Below, piece after piece: positions 8,265 through 16,300 of a stretch of 64,000 nt of DNA; within the stretch, counting starts at the first letter, position 1; every line of letters starts with the position of its first letter. A program made the position numbers and the translations under genes. The DNA is from Nonomuraea solani. Its GTDB lineage: Bacteria; Actinomycetota; Actinomycetes; Streptosporangiales; Streptosporangiaceae. The notes under the pieces are model-generated. The model saw only the letters and a list, made by a program, of their open reading frames with translations. It searched no databases and had not been told where the DNA came from. Location of the stretch: positions 310,001 to 374,000 of the forward strand of contig NZ_FNVT01000005.1 of NCBI RefSeq assembly GCF_900108335.1. Reading direction: 5' to 3'.

Positions 8265-9017
8265 TCAGGCCCGGTGCCCGAGCACGTGGAGCTGCGTCGC
8301 GATGTCGCGCAGCACGGGATGGGTGGCGGCGGCCTGTTCGAGCGCCACCAGCGACTCGGCGGCGCCGGGCTCACCGTCGACCAGCCTGCTCGGCACCAGG
8401 TCGGCGAAGACCCGGACGCCGTGAATGGCCCCCACGGAGAACCCGGTCGCGGTCAGCAGCTCGACGAGCGTGTCGGCGGCGAACCGCCGGGGCGTGGGGT
8501 CGCGGTCGCCCCAGTTTCCGGCCGGGTCGTCCAGTACGGCCCTGGCGTCGTCGAACTGCCCGGCCAGCGCCCGGTGGATGGCGGCGGCCACGGGGTTGGC
8601 GGCCAGCACGCTGACGGCCCCGCCGCGGCGCAGCACGCCGGCGACCGCGGTCAGCGCGCTGATCGGGTCTTCCACGTATTCGAGCACGCTGTGGCAGAGC
8701 ACCAGGTCGGCGGAGTCGCGGCTGAGCAGCTCGCCCAGGTCGGCGGCGTCGCCCTGCAGGGCGCGCACGCTCACGCCCTTCTCCTTGGCGCGGCGCTCCA
8801 GCGCGGCCAGCGAGTCGGGGCTGGGGTCCACGACGGTGACGGCGTGGCCGAGCGCGGCCAGGGGCACGGCGAACCCGCCGGTCCCGCCGCCGGCGTCGAC
8901 GATGTCGAGCGACTCGCGGCCGGTGGCCGCCGTGCGCTCGGACAGCACGGAGCGCAACGCGTCCCAGACGACGGCGGTCCGCACCGCCGGGGTCCTCGTG
9001 ACGCCTTCAGCACGCAA
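8265..9017 (-). CDS. Class I SAM-dependent methyltransferase
   Basis: A 250-residue Rossmann-fold methyltransferase. Motif I is DIVDAGGGTGGFAVPLA, the acidic end of beta-2 is VVDPSPDSL, and the post-motif LQGDAADLGELL and LVLCHSVLEYVEDP are clear. This is the SmtA/UbiE-like branch; the substrate cannot be read from sequence. The TTG at 9017 is the best start, with GGGAGG 11 bases upstream, although the spacing is long. It sits 5' of dinB in the same orientation, 67 bases away, but dinB has its own promoter. Confidence 0.8.
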   Translation of the reverse strand: MRAEGVTRTPAVRTAVVWDALRSVLSERTAATGRESLDIVDAGGGTGGFAVPLAALGHAVTVVDPSPDSLAALERRAKEKGVSVRALQGDAADLGELLSRDSADLVLCHSVLEYVEDPISALTAVAGVLRRGGAVSVLAANPVAAAIHRALAGQFDDARAVLDDPAGNWGDRDPTPRRFAADTLVELLTATGFSVGAIHGVRVFADLVPSRLVDGEPGAAESLVALEQAAATHPVLRDIATQLHVLGHRA

Positions 9018-9402
9018 CGTCGGCTCGCCTCCCTCTCCCTCGCGAGCGGGCGCGTTGACGTACGCGCACGTCGCGAACGACTTTCTTCGCGGACGCGCCC
9101 CAGCCTACGCCGTACGCGCGCTCGCCCGCTCCCACCCACCCGACCCGGACCACCCACCCACTCCCACTCGGCCGGCCCCGGCCGATCATTCGCTCCCGCC
9201 CGGCCGGCCCAGCTCGATCGCCCACTCCCGCCCAGCGGCCCTGGACCGCTCGCCCGCTTCAGCCGGCCGGGCCGTACCGCCACCCGACCGATCACCTGCT
9301 CTCACCCAGGCCAGGCCGCACTGATCGCCCCCTTCCGGCCGGAAGGGCCGGAGGTGATCGGACCGATCACCCACTTCCACCCGGGGAGGCCGGGAGGCCG
9401 GG
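9018..9402. repeat. Intergenic region with degenerate GATC-CCC-CTCCC repeats
   Basis: This 385-base gap has no gene. From about 9110 to 9390 it is cytosine-rich on the plus strand and carries at least five degenerate copies of GATC[A/G]CCCACTCCC[A/G]CCC (near 9184, 9215, 9290, 9323 and 9365), irregularly spaced, with related ACCCACTCCC fragments before them. The strand bias and drift suggest an old minisatellite. Confidence 0.6.
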
Positions 9403-9741
9403 TTAGTCGTCGAGGTCGGTGGACAGGCGTTTGGGGGCGCGCAGGCGCCAGGCGTCGGCCAGCAGTTCGCTCATCTCCGCCGTGTCCACCGCCGCGAACC
9501 GCACCAGCACGATGGCGTGCCCGTCGTAGTGGGGAGTCGTGCCGAACTTGGCCGGCTCGGCCGCGATCAGCTCCGCCTTCTCCTCCACCGATCCCACCGG
9601 CAGCACCAGCCGGTCGCCCTCCTCCTTGACCCGGGCGAACCACTTCCCGCGCACGTAGAAGGCGGGCGTGCCGTACATGCTCTTCTCGGCGGTTTCGGGC
9701 AGCGCCAGCGCGATCCGGCGCACGTCCTGTTCCGTCACCAT
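9403..9741 (-). CDS. MmcQ/YjbR family DNA-binding-fold protein
   Basis: A 112-residue protein of the MmcQ/YjbR (CyaY-like double-wing) family. Typical elements are RRIALALPETAEKSMYGTPAF, YVRGKWFARVKEEGDRL and the C-terminal FAAVDTAEMSELLADAWRL. Its molecular role is not established. The ATG at 9741 is preferred over an in-frame GTG at 9750 because there is no ribosome site but a TAGCGT -10 element ends 7 bases before the ATG, a leaderless layout. It stands alone between a terminator and a repeat region. Confidence 0.82.
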   Translation of the reverse strand: MVTEQDVRRIALALPETAEKSMYGTPAFYVRGKWFARVKEEGDRLVLPVGSVEEKAELIAAEPAKFGTTPHYDGHAIVLVRFAAVDTAEMSELLADAWRLRAPKRLSTDLDD

Positions 9742-9754
9742 GAGGACCACGCTA
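9742..9754 (-). promoter_or_regulatory. Leaderless promoter of the MmcQ/YjbR gene
   Basis: TAGCGT (9754-9749, matching TANNNT) is followed by 7 bases and then the ATG at 9741, with no Shine-Dalgarno sequence. The predicted +1 falls on the start codon. Confidence 0.55.
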
Positions 9755-9778
9755 ACCCGGGCCCGATGCCGGGCACAG

Positions 9779-9809
9779 AAAAGGGCGCGTCGCGGCTGGT
9801 GACGCGCCC
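9779..9809 (-). terminator. Rho-independent terminator after nusB
   Basis: A perfect 9-bp stem (GGGCGCGTC at 9783-9791, GACGCGCCC at 9801-9809) with a 9-base loop is followed, reading leftwards, by TTTT (9782-9779). It would stop efp-nusB transcripts before the next gene. Confidence 0.85.
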
Positions 9810-9831
9810 ACTTCTCCGTACGGTCGCATGT

Positions 9832-9865
9832 GCGCGGTCAGGAGCGGATCCACACCTGACCGCGC
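9832..9865. other. Perfect 11-bp inverted repeat downstream of nusB
   Basis: GCGCGGTCAGG and its exact complement flank a 12-base loop. It lies between nusB and its terminator and has no T-run. A third, shorter hairpin (GCCCC/GGGGC at 9942-9957) follows the nusB stop. These may be 3'-end stabilising structures. Confidence 0.6.
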
Positions 9866-9960
9866 GACAGCACACGTCCCTCGCCAACGCGAACCCGTGC
9901 GGGCCGGCGTGGTTGGAACGTACCCCGAACGCGCGGCCCCGGCCCCTAGAACGGGGCTGT

Positions 9961-10371
9961 CTAAAGGGTGAGGCTTGACTTGAGTTGCTTGAACCGGGCC
10001 AGCAGGCCGTTGATGAACTGCGGAGACTCGTCGGTCGACAGCTCCCCGGCCAGGTGCACCCATTCGCTGATGACCACGCCGGCGGGCACGTCGGGCATCC
10101 ACAGCAGCTCGTACGTGCCACCGCGCAGCAGATTACGGTCGACGGCGGGCATCCGGTCGAGCGTCCAGCCCTCGGCGTAGGTGGTGATCAGCTCGTCGAT
10201 GCGCGCGTGGTGCCTGGCCACGCCCTCGACGATGGCCGAGGTGTATTCGTTGACCGGCGGCTCCTGCCGCTCCACGCGCTCGGCGAGGATCCTCAGCGGA
10301 TCCTCGTCGCGCAACTCGGCCTCGAAGAGGATGTCGAGCGCCCGCCTGCGTGCTTTGCCGCGTGCCGACAC
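9961..10371 (-). CDS. nusB: Transcription antitermination factor NusB
   Basis: A 136-residue all-helical RNA-binding protein that, with NusE (ribosomal protein S10), binds boxA RNA to prevent premature termination of rRNA transcripts. It begins MSARGKARRRALDILFEAEL and shows IVEGVARHHARIDELI, DRMPAVDRNLLRGGTYELL and VVISEWVHLAGEL, all family hallmarks. The GTG start follows the efp stop with one base between, so the two are coupled. Three hairpins follow, one a clear terminator. Confidence 0.96.
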   Translation of the reverse strand: MSARGKARRRALDILFEAELRDEDPLRILAERVERQEPPVNEYTSAIVEGVARHHARIDELITTYAEGWTLDRMPAVDRNLLRGGTYELLWMPDVPAGVVISEWVHLAGELSTDESPQFINGLLARFKQLKSSLTL

Positions 10372-10372
10372 C

Positions 10373-10933
10373 TCAGGCCCGGCCGAGGTATTCGCCGCTG
10401 CGGGTGTCGACCTTGACCTTCTCGCCGGTGGTGATGAACAGCGGGACCTTGATCTCGGCGCCGGTCTCCAGCGTGGCGGGCTTGGTGCCGCCGGTGGAGC
10501 GGTCGCCCTGCAGGCCGGGCTCGGTCTCGGCGATGGTCAGCTCGGCGGCGGCGGGCAGGTCGACGTAGAGCGCGGCGCCCTCGTTGAAGGCGATCGTCGC
10601 CAGCGTGTTCTCCAGCATGTAGTTGGCGGCGGTGCCGACGGTGTTCTTGGCCACGGTGACCATGTCGTAGGTCTCGGTGTCCATGAAGACGAAGTCTTCG
10701 CCGTCCTTGTAGGAGTACTGCATCTCGCGCTTGTCGACGTTGGCCACGTCGACCTTCACGCCGGCGTTGAAGGTCTTGTCGACGACCTTGCCGGAGAGCA
10801 CGTTCTTCAGCTTGGTGCGCACGAACGCACCGCCCTTGCCCGGCTTGACGTGCTGGAACTCCACAACGGCCCACAGCTCACCGCCGTCGAGCTTCAGCAC
10901 GATGCCGTTCTTGAGGTCGTTGGTCGTCGCCAC
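10373..10933 (-). CDS. efp: Elongation factor P
   Basis: A 186-residue three-beta-barrel factor that relieves ribosome stalling at polyproline stretches. The N-terminal KOW-like region contains EFQHVKPGKGGAFVRTKLKN, the loop that enters the peptidyl-transferase centre; the tip residue in PGKGG is the lysine. The C terminus has the signature FITTGEKVKVDTRSGEYLGR. The GTG at 10933 is preceded by GGGAG with 8-base spacing. Instead of an intact peptidase gene, a frameshifted remnant of one ends 26 bases upstream. Confidence 0.96.
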   Translation of the reverse strand: MATTNDLKNGIVLKLDGGELWAVVEFQHVKPGKGGAFVRTKLKNVLSGKVVDKTFNAGVKVDVANVDKREMQYSYKDGEDFVFMDTETYDMVTVAKNTVGTAANYMLENTLATIAFNEGAALYVDLPAAAELTIAETEPGLQGDRSTGGTKPATLETGAEIKVPLFITTGEKVKVDTRSGEYLGRA

Positions 10934-10959
10934 TCGTTCTTCTCCCGCGTGCGGCCGCT

Positions 10960-11092
10960 CTAAAGGACGAGCAGCTCCTTGGTCGTCTTCGTGAACAGTT
11001 CCGGCCCGCCCGGACACGTCACGAGGGGTGTCCTCGATGCGAACCCCGCCCCGGCCCGGAAGGCAGGCCCCAGGCTCGACGGTGATCGGAAC
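10960..11092 (-). pseudogene. Remnant of an M24 Xaa-Pro peptidase gene
   Basis: Just upstream of efp one minus-strand frame reads VPITVEPGACLPGRGGVRIE then DT, the C-terminal metal-binding signature of aminopeptidase P/prolidase (TVEPG...PG..GVRIED). After GAGGACACC the frame is lost; removing one C restores LVTCPGGPELFTKTTKELL VL and a TAG stop at 10962-10960, a normal family C terminus. Everything upstream of VPITVE (the pita-bread catalytic domain and the N-terminal half) is missing. In many bacteria the M24 peptidase gene directly precedes efp, so this is a truncated, frameshifted relic in its ancestral position. Confidence 0.8.
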
Positions 11093-11102
11093 TCGATCCT
11101 CT

Positions 11103-11131
11103 AGTCTACCGGTCCTCAAGGGGACGAGGAA
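11103..11131 (-). promoter_or_regulatory. Candidate promoter of efp-nusB
   Basis: TAGACT (11108-11103) is preceded by TTCCTC (11131-11126) with a 17-base spacer. The predicted start near 11096 would place the peptidase remnant inside a leader of about 160 bases for efp. The -35 is weak, so this is tentative. Confidence 0.4.
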
Positions 11132-11163
11132 CGACTCCTTGTGGATCTCCGATGACCCCTCTC

Positions 11164-12669
11164 CTACCGGTTCGGAAGCTGCCAGTCGTCCATGAACTCC
11201 GCCAGCGGCCCGGTCACCTGGAACTCGCCGTCCTCCTGGGCGTGCCGCAGGTCCTGGTAGATGCCCTCGATCTGGCTCAGCCCGGGATCGGACCGACCCT
11301 CGCTGAACTTCCTGGCGGCCTTCCTGATCTTGTCGCTGGCCTTGGCGGCGACTTTGGAGCTGATGCCGCCCATGGCCTGCTGGGCCATCACCGCGTTGTC
11401 GAACTGCTGCAGCCAGGTCCCCCACCCGCCGGTCGGGGCCGTCTCTCCCAGGGTGGCCTTGGGGGCGGCCGTCGTCCGCGGGTTGCTCAGGTCCTCGGGG
11501 CCGAGGGTGCTCACGAGGTTCTGCGACGGGTCCTGGGTGGACTCGCGGCTCGGGACCGGGGGCTCGGTGGTGGGCGGCCGGGGCCCGCTGGTGGCGATCA
11601 CGGCGGACGGGCCGGGCGTCGGCGACACCGGCTTCTCCTGGCGCGCGCCCGCCCACATCACCATGCCCACGGTGACGGCGGCGATGACCGCGGCGGCGGC
11701 GCCGACCTGGAGGAACAGCTTGCGGTTGGACGATGCCGGCTCCGGCTCCAGGTCACCGGCGGGGTAGATCGCGGTGTCACCGGCCCGCGCCCCCGGCCCG
11801 GCCGGGTGGACGTCGGTGGCGCCGTGCCCCGTGGGGTTCAGGGAGGCGCCGGTCATGGGGACGGCCGACGGGTTGGGGCGCGGCCTGGCGATGGCGGCCA
11901 GCGCCCGCCGGATGGACTCGCCGCTGCCCGGCCGCTTGGCTGGGTCGGCGGCGAGCATGGCCAGCACCAGCCGGTCGAGCTCGGCCGGCACCTCGGGCCT
12001 GTGCGCACTGGGCGGAACGGGCTCCGGGGCCGTCTCTGGGCCTGCCGGGGACTCGAAGGGCGGGCGGCCGCAGAGCAGCTCGTAGCAGACGGCGCCCAGC
12101 GCGTACAGATCCCCAGAAGCCTGTGCCTTCTCCCCCGCGGCCCGCTCAGGAGCCGCGTAGCGGCGGCCCCGTTCGGACGGCTCGCGGTCGTCCATCCCGA
12201 ACCCGACGACCTTGAGCACCCCGCTGCCGGCCCGGCGGAAGCTGTCCGGATCGACCCGCCCGTGCACGATCCCGGCCCGGTGCGCGGCGTCGAGCCCGGC
12301 CGCGGCCTGGCCGATCAGGTCGCACACCTCGACGATGCTCATCGTGCCCCGCGCGGCCGGTTCCTCGCCGAGGCTGAGGCCGGTCAGGTGCTCCATGACC
12401 AGGAAGGGAGAGCCGTCGTGGTCGCCGACGTCCAGCACCATGGCCACGTTCGGATGGATCACCCTGGCCACCGCCTGGGCGTGCTGCCTGAGCACATCCC
12501 GCGTGGCGGCCCCCGCCGCCGTGGCGCCGAGCACCTTCACGGCGACCACCCAGTCGGCCCGCGTGTCGTACCCCCGCCACACCTCGCCCATCGGGCCGCT
12601 GCCGATGAGCTCGTCGAGCCGGTACCGGTCAGCGACCAAGGACGGCGCGCGCTCCGTCGCGTCGGACAT
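11164..12669 (-). CDS. Membrane-anchored Ser/Thr pseudokinase
   Basis: A 501-residue protein with the PknB-like layout: cytoplasmic kinase-fold domain (about 12-265), Pro-rich juxtamembrane region, one membrane segment (about 317-340) and an extracellular part with a Thr/Pro linker and a C-terminal helical region. The glycine loop GSGPMGEVWRG and Lys45 (VAVKV) are intact and APER and the SGDLYALG motif are recognisable. The catalytic loop, however, reads VHGRVDPDS instead of VHRDLKPAN, the DFG is GFG (Gly156), and the helix-C Glu position reads His. Phosphotransfer is therefore unlikely; a scaffold or sensor role is inferred. The ATG at 12669 fits the family start better than upstream codons. 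Confidence 0.85.
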   Translation of the reverse strand: MSDATERAPSLVADRYRLDELIGSGPMGEVWRGYDTRADWVVAVKVLGATAAGAATRDVLRQHAQAVARVIHPNVAMVLDVGDHDGSPFLVMEHLTGLSLGEEPAARGTMSIVEVCDLIGQAAAGLDAAHRAGIVHGRVDPDSFRRAGSGVLKVVGFGMDDREPSERGRRYAAPERAAGEKAQASGDLYALGAVCYELLCGRPPFESPAGPETAPEPVPPSAHRPEVPAELDRLVLAMLAADPAKRPGSGESIRRALAAIARPRPNPSAVPMTGASLNPTGHGATDVHPAGPGARAGDTAIYPAGDLEPEPASSNRKLFLQVGAAAAVIAAVTVGMVMWAGARQEKPVSPTPGPSAVIATSGPRPPTTEPPVPSRESTQDPSQNLVSTLGPEDLSNPRTTAAPKATLGETAPTGGWGTWLQQFDNAVMAQQAMGGISSKVAAKASDKIRKAARKFSEGRSDPGLSQIEGIYQDLRHAQEDGEFQVTGPLAEFMDDWQLPNR

Positions 12670-12768
12670 ATCCCCGCCAATTACTCGAACATCAGGATTT
12701 CCGACCAACCATAGGCCCACGCGACCACTACCGGCCCACGAAACCCCCGTAGGGGACGACCTGCGACG

Positions 12769-14055
12769 TCAGGCCGTCGCGGGCACCGGCACGCGGGACG
12801 GCGCGGCGGGAGCGTCGTCGAGCGGCTGCGGCGGCGCGTTGAAGACCTCGGTGTCCAGGCGGCCTTCGGAGCGCGCCACCAGCACCGGCACCACCATCTG
12901 ACCGGCGACGTTCGTCGCGGTCCTGATCATGTCGAGGATCGGGTCGATGGCCAGCAGCAGGCCGACGCCCTCCAGGGGCAGGCCCAGCGTGCTGAGCGTC
13001 AGCGTGAGCATGACGGTCGCGCCGGTCAGGCCCGCCGTGGCGGCCGAGCCGACCACCGAGACGAACGCGATCAGCAGGTAGTCGCCCACCCCGAGCGACA
13101 CGCCGAACACCTGGGCCACGAAGATCGCCGCCAGCGCCGGGTAGACCGAGGCGCAGCCGTCCATCTTGGTGGTCGCGCCGAACGGCACCGCGAACGAGGC
13201 GTAGTCGCGATCCACGCCGAGGCGCTCGACCGTGACCCGCTGCGTCAGCGGCAGCGTGCCGACCGACGAGCGCGAGACGAAGGCCAGCTCGATCGCGGGC
13301 CAGGCGTTGCGGAAGAACGCGATCGGGCTGACCTTGCCCAACACCGCCAGCAGCGCCGGGTAGACGGCCAGCAGCACGAAGAAGCAGCCGATATACACCC
13401 CGACGCTGAACTTGGCCAGCGGCGCGAGCAGGTCCCAGCCGTACGTGGAGACGGCCTTGCCGATCAGGCCCGCCGTACCGATGGGCGCCAGGCGGATGAC
13501 CCACCACAGCGCCTTCTGCACCAGTTCGAGGACCGAGCGGCTGAGGTTGAGGAACGGCTCCGCCTTCTCGCCGACCGCCAGGGCCGCGCCGCCGAGCACC
13601 ACGCCCAGGAAGACGATCTGCAGGACGTTCACCTCGGTGAAGGCGGTGAACACGTTGGTCGGCAGGATGCCGGTGACGAAGTCGAGCCAGGTGCCCGCGT
13701 TCTCGGGGGCCTTGGCGGCGCCGGTGTCGAGCGTGACGCCCTGGCCGGGGTTGAGCAGCAGGCCCAGCCCGATCGCGAACGCCACCGAGACGAACGCGGT
13801 GACCAGGAACCACAGGAGCGTCTTGGAGGCCAGCCGGGCCGCGCCGTTGACGTTGCGCAGGTTGGCCACGCTGACCAGGACGGCGGTGAAGACCAGCGGC
13901 GGGACGGCGAGCTTGAGGAGCTGGACGAAGATCTGGCCGACCCGCGTGAGCGTCTCGGTCAGCCAGGCCACGTCCCAGATCTTGGCGGCGAAGCCCAGGG
14001 CGATGCCGATCGCCAGGCCCAGCAGCAACTGCAGGGAAAAGGAGAATCTCTTCAC
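12769..14055 (-). CDS. SLC1-type dicarboxylate/amino acid:cation symporter
   Basis: A 428-residue DAACS (GltP/DctA) family carrier with the usual eight membrane segments and two re-entrant hairpins. HP1 is seen as RSSVGTLPLTQ, HP2 as TAGLTGATVMLTLTLSTLG, TM7 as TKMDGCASVYP and TM8 as LDMIRTATNVAGQ. The canonical NMDGT of TM7 is KMDGC and the last acid of TM8 (Asp405 in GltPh) is Gln, so the sodium sites differ from the archetype. The GTG at 14055 gives the family length; a GTG at 14163 would add 36 unrelated residues. No clear ribosome site precedes either. Confidence 0.85.
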   Translation of the reverse strand: MKRFSFSLQLLLGLAIGIALGFAAKIWDVAWLTETLTRVGQIFVQLLKLAVPPLVFTAVLVSVANLRNVNGAARLASKTLLWFLVTAFVSVAFAIGLGLLLNPGQGVTLDTGAAKAPENAGTWLDFVTGILPTNVFTAFTEVNVLQIVFLGVVLGGAALAVGEKAEPFLNLSRSVLELVQKALWWVIRLAPIGTAGLIGKAVSTYGWDLLAPLAKFSVGVYIGCFFVLLAVYPALLAVLGKVSPIAFFRNAWPAIELAFVSRSSVGTLPLTQRVTVERLGVDRDYASFAVPFGATTKMDGCASVYPALAAIFVAQVFGVSLGVGDYLLIAFVSVVGSAATAGLTGATVMLTLTLSTLGLPLEGVGLLLAIDPILDMIRTATNVAGQMVVPVLVARSEGRLDTEVFNAPPQPLDDAPAAPSRVPVPATA

Positions 14056-14275
14056 GGGGAGGGGAGCTTTCGCAACAAGGGCATGCCGAAGGGCACGCCG
14101 GGTGAGGGAGGGACGATCGCGGGACGGAGCGGTCAGCGACAGATCGATCCGTGCAACCGGCACAGATCGATGTGCAGCCGCTCAACGAGCCACACGAACA
14201 CCAGAGAAAACCTCACGAGCTCCCACAACACCCCATGAAGAGGGAGCATTCCCCCAAAAAGGGTGATTCAGCTCA

Positions 14276-15319
14276 CTACCCGGCGGCGATCTCCTTGATC
14301 CGCTCGATCAGCCGCACCCGCTCCTCGTGCGTCCGCCCGAACGGCGTCACGTTCAGGGTGGTCACGCCGGAGTCCTTCAGCGCCTGTACGCGGTCGCGCA
14401 CGAACCCGTCGCTGCCGATCAGCGACATCTTCTCCAGCAGCTCGCCGGGCACCTGGGCGGCGGCCTCGTCCTTCTTGCCCTCCAGGTAGAGGTCCTGGAT
14501 CCGCTCGGCCTCCTTCTCGTAGCCGTAGCGCCTGGCCAGGTCGTTGTAGAAGTTGCGGCCCTTGGCGCCCATGCCGCCGATGTAGAGGGCCGCCATCGGG
14601 CGCCCGAACTCCAGCAGCCCCGCCACGTCGTCGCCGATCGCCAGCGACGCCTGCGCGATCACGTCCAGCTCGCCCAGCTCGGGGTCGCGCTTGGCCTTGC
14701 CCGCGGCCAGCGACGGGCCCCACACGTCGCCGGCCTTCTCGGGGACGTAGAAGATCGGCTCCCAGCCCTCGGCGAGCTCGGCGGTCAGCTCGACGTTCTT
14801 GGGGCCGATGGCGGCGATCACGATGGGGATGCGGGAGCGTACGGGATGGTTGATGATCTTCAGGGGCTTGCCGAGACCGGTCCCCTGATCGGCCGGGAGC
14901 GGCACCGTGTAGTGGCGGCCCTCGTAGCGCAGCCGCTCGCGCCGCCACACCGAGCGGCAGATCTCGATGATCTCCCTGGTACGCCCCAGCGGCGCGGTGT
15001 ACGGCACCCCGTGGAACCCCTCGATCACCTGCGGCCCCGACGCGCCCAGCCCCAGCGTGAAACGCCCGTCGGAGACGTAGTCGAGCCCCGCGGCCGTCAT
15101 GGCGAGCAGCGTCGGCGTGCGCGAGTAGATCGGCAGGATGCCCGTCGCGATCTCCAGCCGCTCGGTCTTCGCGGCGATGTAGCCCATCTGGCTGACGGCG
15201 TCGAAGGAGTACGCCTCGGCCACGAACACGATGTCGAGGCCCGCCCTCTCGTAGTCGGCCAGTTCGGCCACCGACTCCTTGAAGCCGCCCGAGTAGTTCA
15301 GTGCCATTCCGATGCGCAT
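14276..15319 (-). CDS. F420-type luciferase-like (LLM) oxidoreductase
   Basis: A 347-residue TIM-barrel flavin/F420-dependent oxidoreductase. It starts MRIGMALNYSGGFKESV and has VFVAEAYSFDAVSQMGYIAA, IATGILPIYSRTPTLLAMTA, the FTLGLGASGPQVIEGFHG signature and IPIVIAAIGPKNVELTAELA, all typical of actinobacterial LLM-class F420 proteins. The hydride acceptor cannot be inferred. The ATG follows GGGAG at 7 bases. It stands alone, with the symporter gene downstream on the same strand and the next gene divergent. Confidence 0.88.
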   Translation of the reverse strand: MRIGMALNYSGGFKESVAELADYERAGLDIVFVAEAYSFDAVSQMGYIAAKTERLEIATGILPIYSRTPTLLAMTAAGLDYVSDGRFTLGLGASGPQVIEGFHGVPYTAPLGRTREIIEICRSVWRRERLRYEGRHYTVPLPADQGTGLGKPLKIINHPVRSRIPIVIAAIGPKNVELTAELAEGWEPIFYVPEKAGDVWGPSLAAGKAKRDPELGELDVIAQASLAIGDDVAGLLEFGRPMAALYIGGMGAKGRNFYNDLARRYGYEKEAERIQDLYLEGKKDEAAAQVPGELLEKMSLIGSDGFVRDRVQALKDSGVTTLNVTPFGRTHEERVRLIERIKEIAAG

Positions 15320-15399
15320 GCGTGGCTCCCGCCGAACCGAAGAATGTTCCGTTGAGACGGGAACAGGCTATCGCGTCGGCGTGGCGGGCCGGGAGCCAC

Positions 15400-15412
15400 T
15401 AGCCTGGTTCGA
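15400..15412 (+). promoter_or_regulatory. Leaderless promoter of the membrane EEP gene
   Basis: TAGCCT (15400-15405) is followed by 7 bases and the GTG at 15413. There is no Shine-Dalgarno sequence, so a leaderless transcript is predicted. Confidence 0.5.
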
Positions 15413-16300
15413 GTGCTGAGCCGGGTCGTCATCATCGTGTCAGCCGTGGTGGCCGCAGCCCTCGCGGGGCATCGGCTGATCCCCGCGCTCGGCGGGTTCA
15501 CGCCCGTCCTCGAAAGCCTGCTGCCCTGGCTCGGGCTGGCCGTGCCGGTGCTGCTCGCCGCCGCGGCCCTGGCACGCTCCACCGCGGCCGCCGTCGCGGC
15601 GCTGGTGCCGGGCCTGGTGTGGGGCGTGATGTTCGGCTCCACGCTGCTGCGCACCCCGCCGGGCGGCGACAGCGATCTGGCCGTCGGCACGGTCAACGTG
15701 GGCGTGCGCAACAGCGCCTCCGGCGAGGCCGTGCGCGCGATCGCCAAGGACCTCGACGTACTCGCCGCCCAGGAGCTGACCAGCGGCGGCCCGGCGGCCA
15801 AGCAGCTCAACAAGATGTTCAAATACCACTACCCGGTCAGCACCGTGGGCCTGTGGAGCCGCTACCCGATCAGCGAGACCAAGCCGCTCGACGTCGGCAT
15901 GGGCTGGCCCCGCGCGCTGCGCGCGGTGATCAGCACGCCCAAGGGCAAGGTGACCGTCTACGTCATGCACCTGGCCTCGGCCAGGCCGGGGCACACCACC
16001 TCGCGCGACGCCTCGCTGGCACACGCCCGGCGGCTCATCGACGACGACTCCAGCAAGCGGATCCTGCTGCTCGGCGACCTCAACACCGCCACCACCGACC
16101 GCGGCATGAACGGGCTGACCCCGCCGCTGACCGACGCGCAGAGCGCGGCGGGCGACGGGTTCGGCTTCACCTGGCCGTCGGAGTTCCCGGTCACCCGGCC
16201 CGACCACATCCTCTACAAGGGGATGACGGCCACCAAGGCCACCGTGGCCCCGGCGACCGGCAGCGACCACCGCGCCGCGATCGCCTCACTCCGGCTGTAG
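15413..16300 (+). CDS. Membrane-anchored endonuclease/exonuclease/phosphatase protein
   Basis: A 295-residue protein with three predicted membrane segments (about residues 5-20, 35-55 and 58-80) followed by an EEP (DNase I-like) domain. Catalytic positions are visible: VLAAQEL (metal-binding Glu), VMHLASARPGH, LLLGDLNTA (Asp/Asn) and ATGSDHRAAI (Asp/His). The active site faces outside, so an extracellular nuclease or phosphodiesterase is most likely. The GTG at 15413 is supported by the leaderless promoter. Its last 15 bases overlap the convergent nucleotidyltransferase gene. Confidence 0.82.
   Translation: MLSRVVIIVSAVVAAALAGHRLIPALGGFTPVLESLLPWLGLAVPVLLAAAALARSTAAAVAALVPGLVWGVMFGSTLLRTPPGGDSDLAVGTVNVGVRNSASGEAVRAIAKDLDVLAAQELTSGGPAAKQLNKMFKYHYPVSTVGLWSRYPISETKPLDVGMGWPRALRAVISTPKGKVTVYVMHLASARPGHTTSRDASLAHARRLIDDDSSKRILLLGDLNTATTDRGMNGLTPPLTDAQSAAGDGFGFTWPSEFPVTRPDHILYKGMTATKATVAPATGSDHRAAIASLRL

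Noticed and set aside
10373..11656. 427-codon EF-P fusion protein
   Set aside because: The upstream part only passes through the peptidase fossil and antisense of the pseudokinase gene; EF-P starts at the GTG at 10933 with its own ribosome site.
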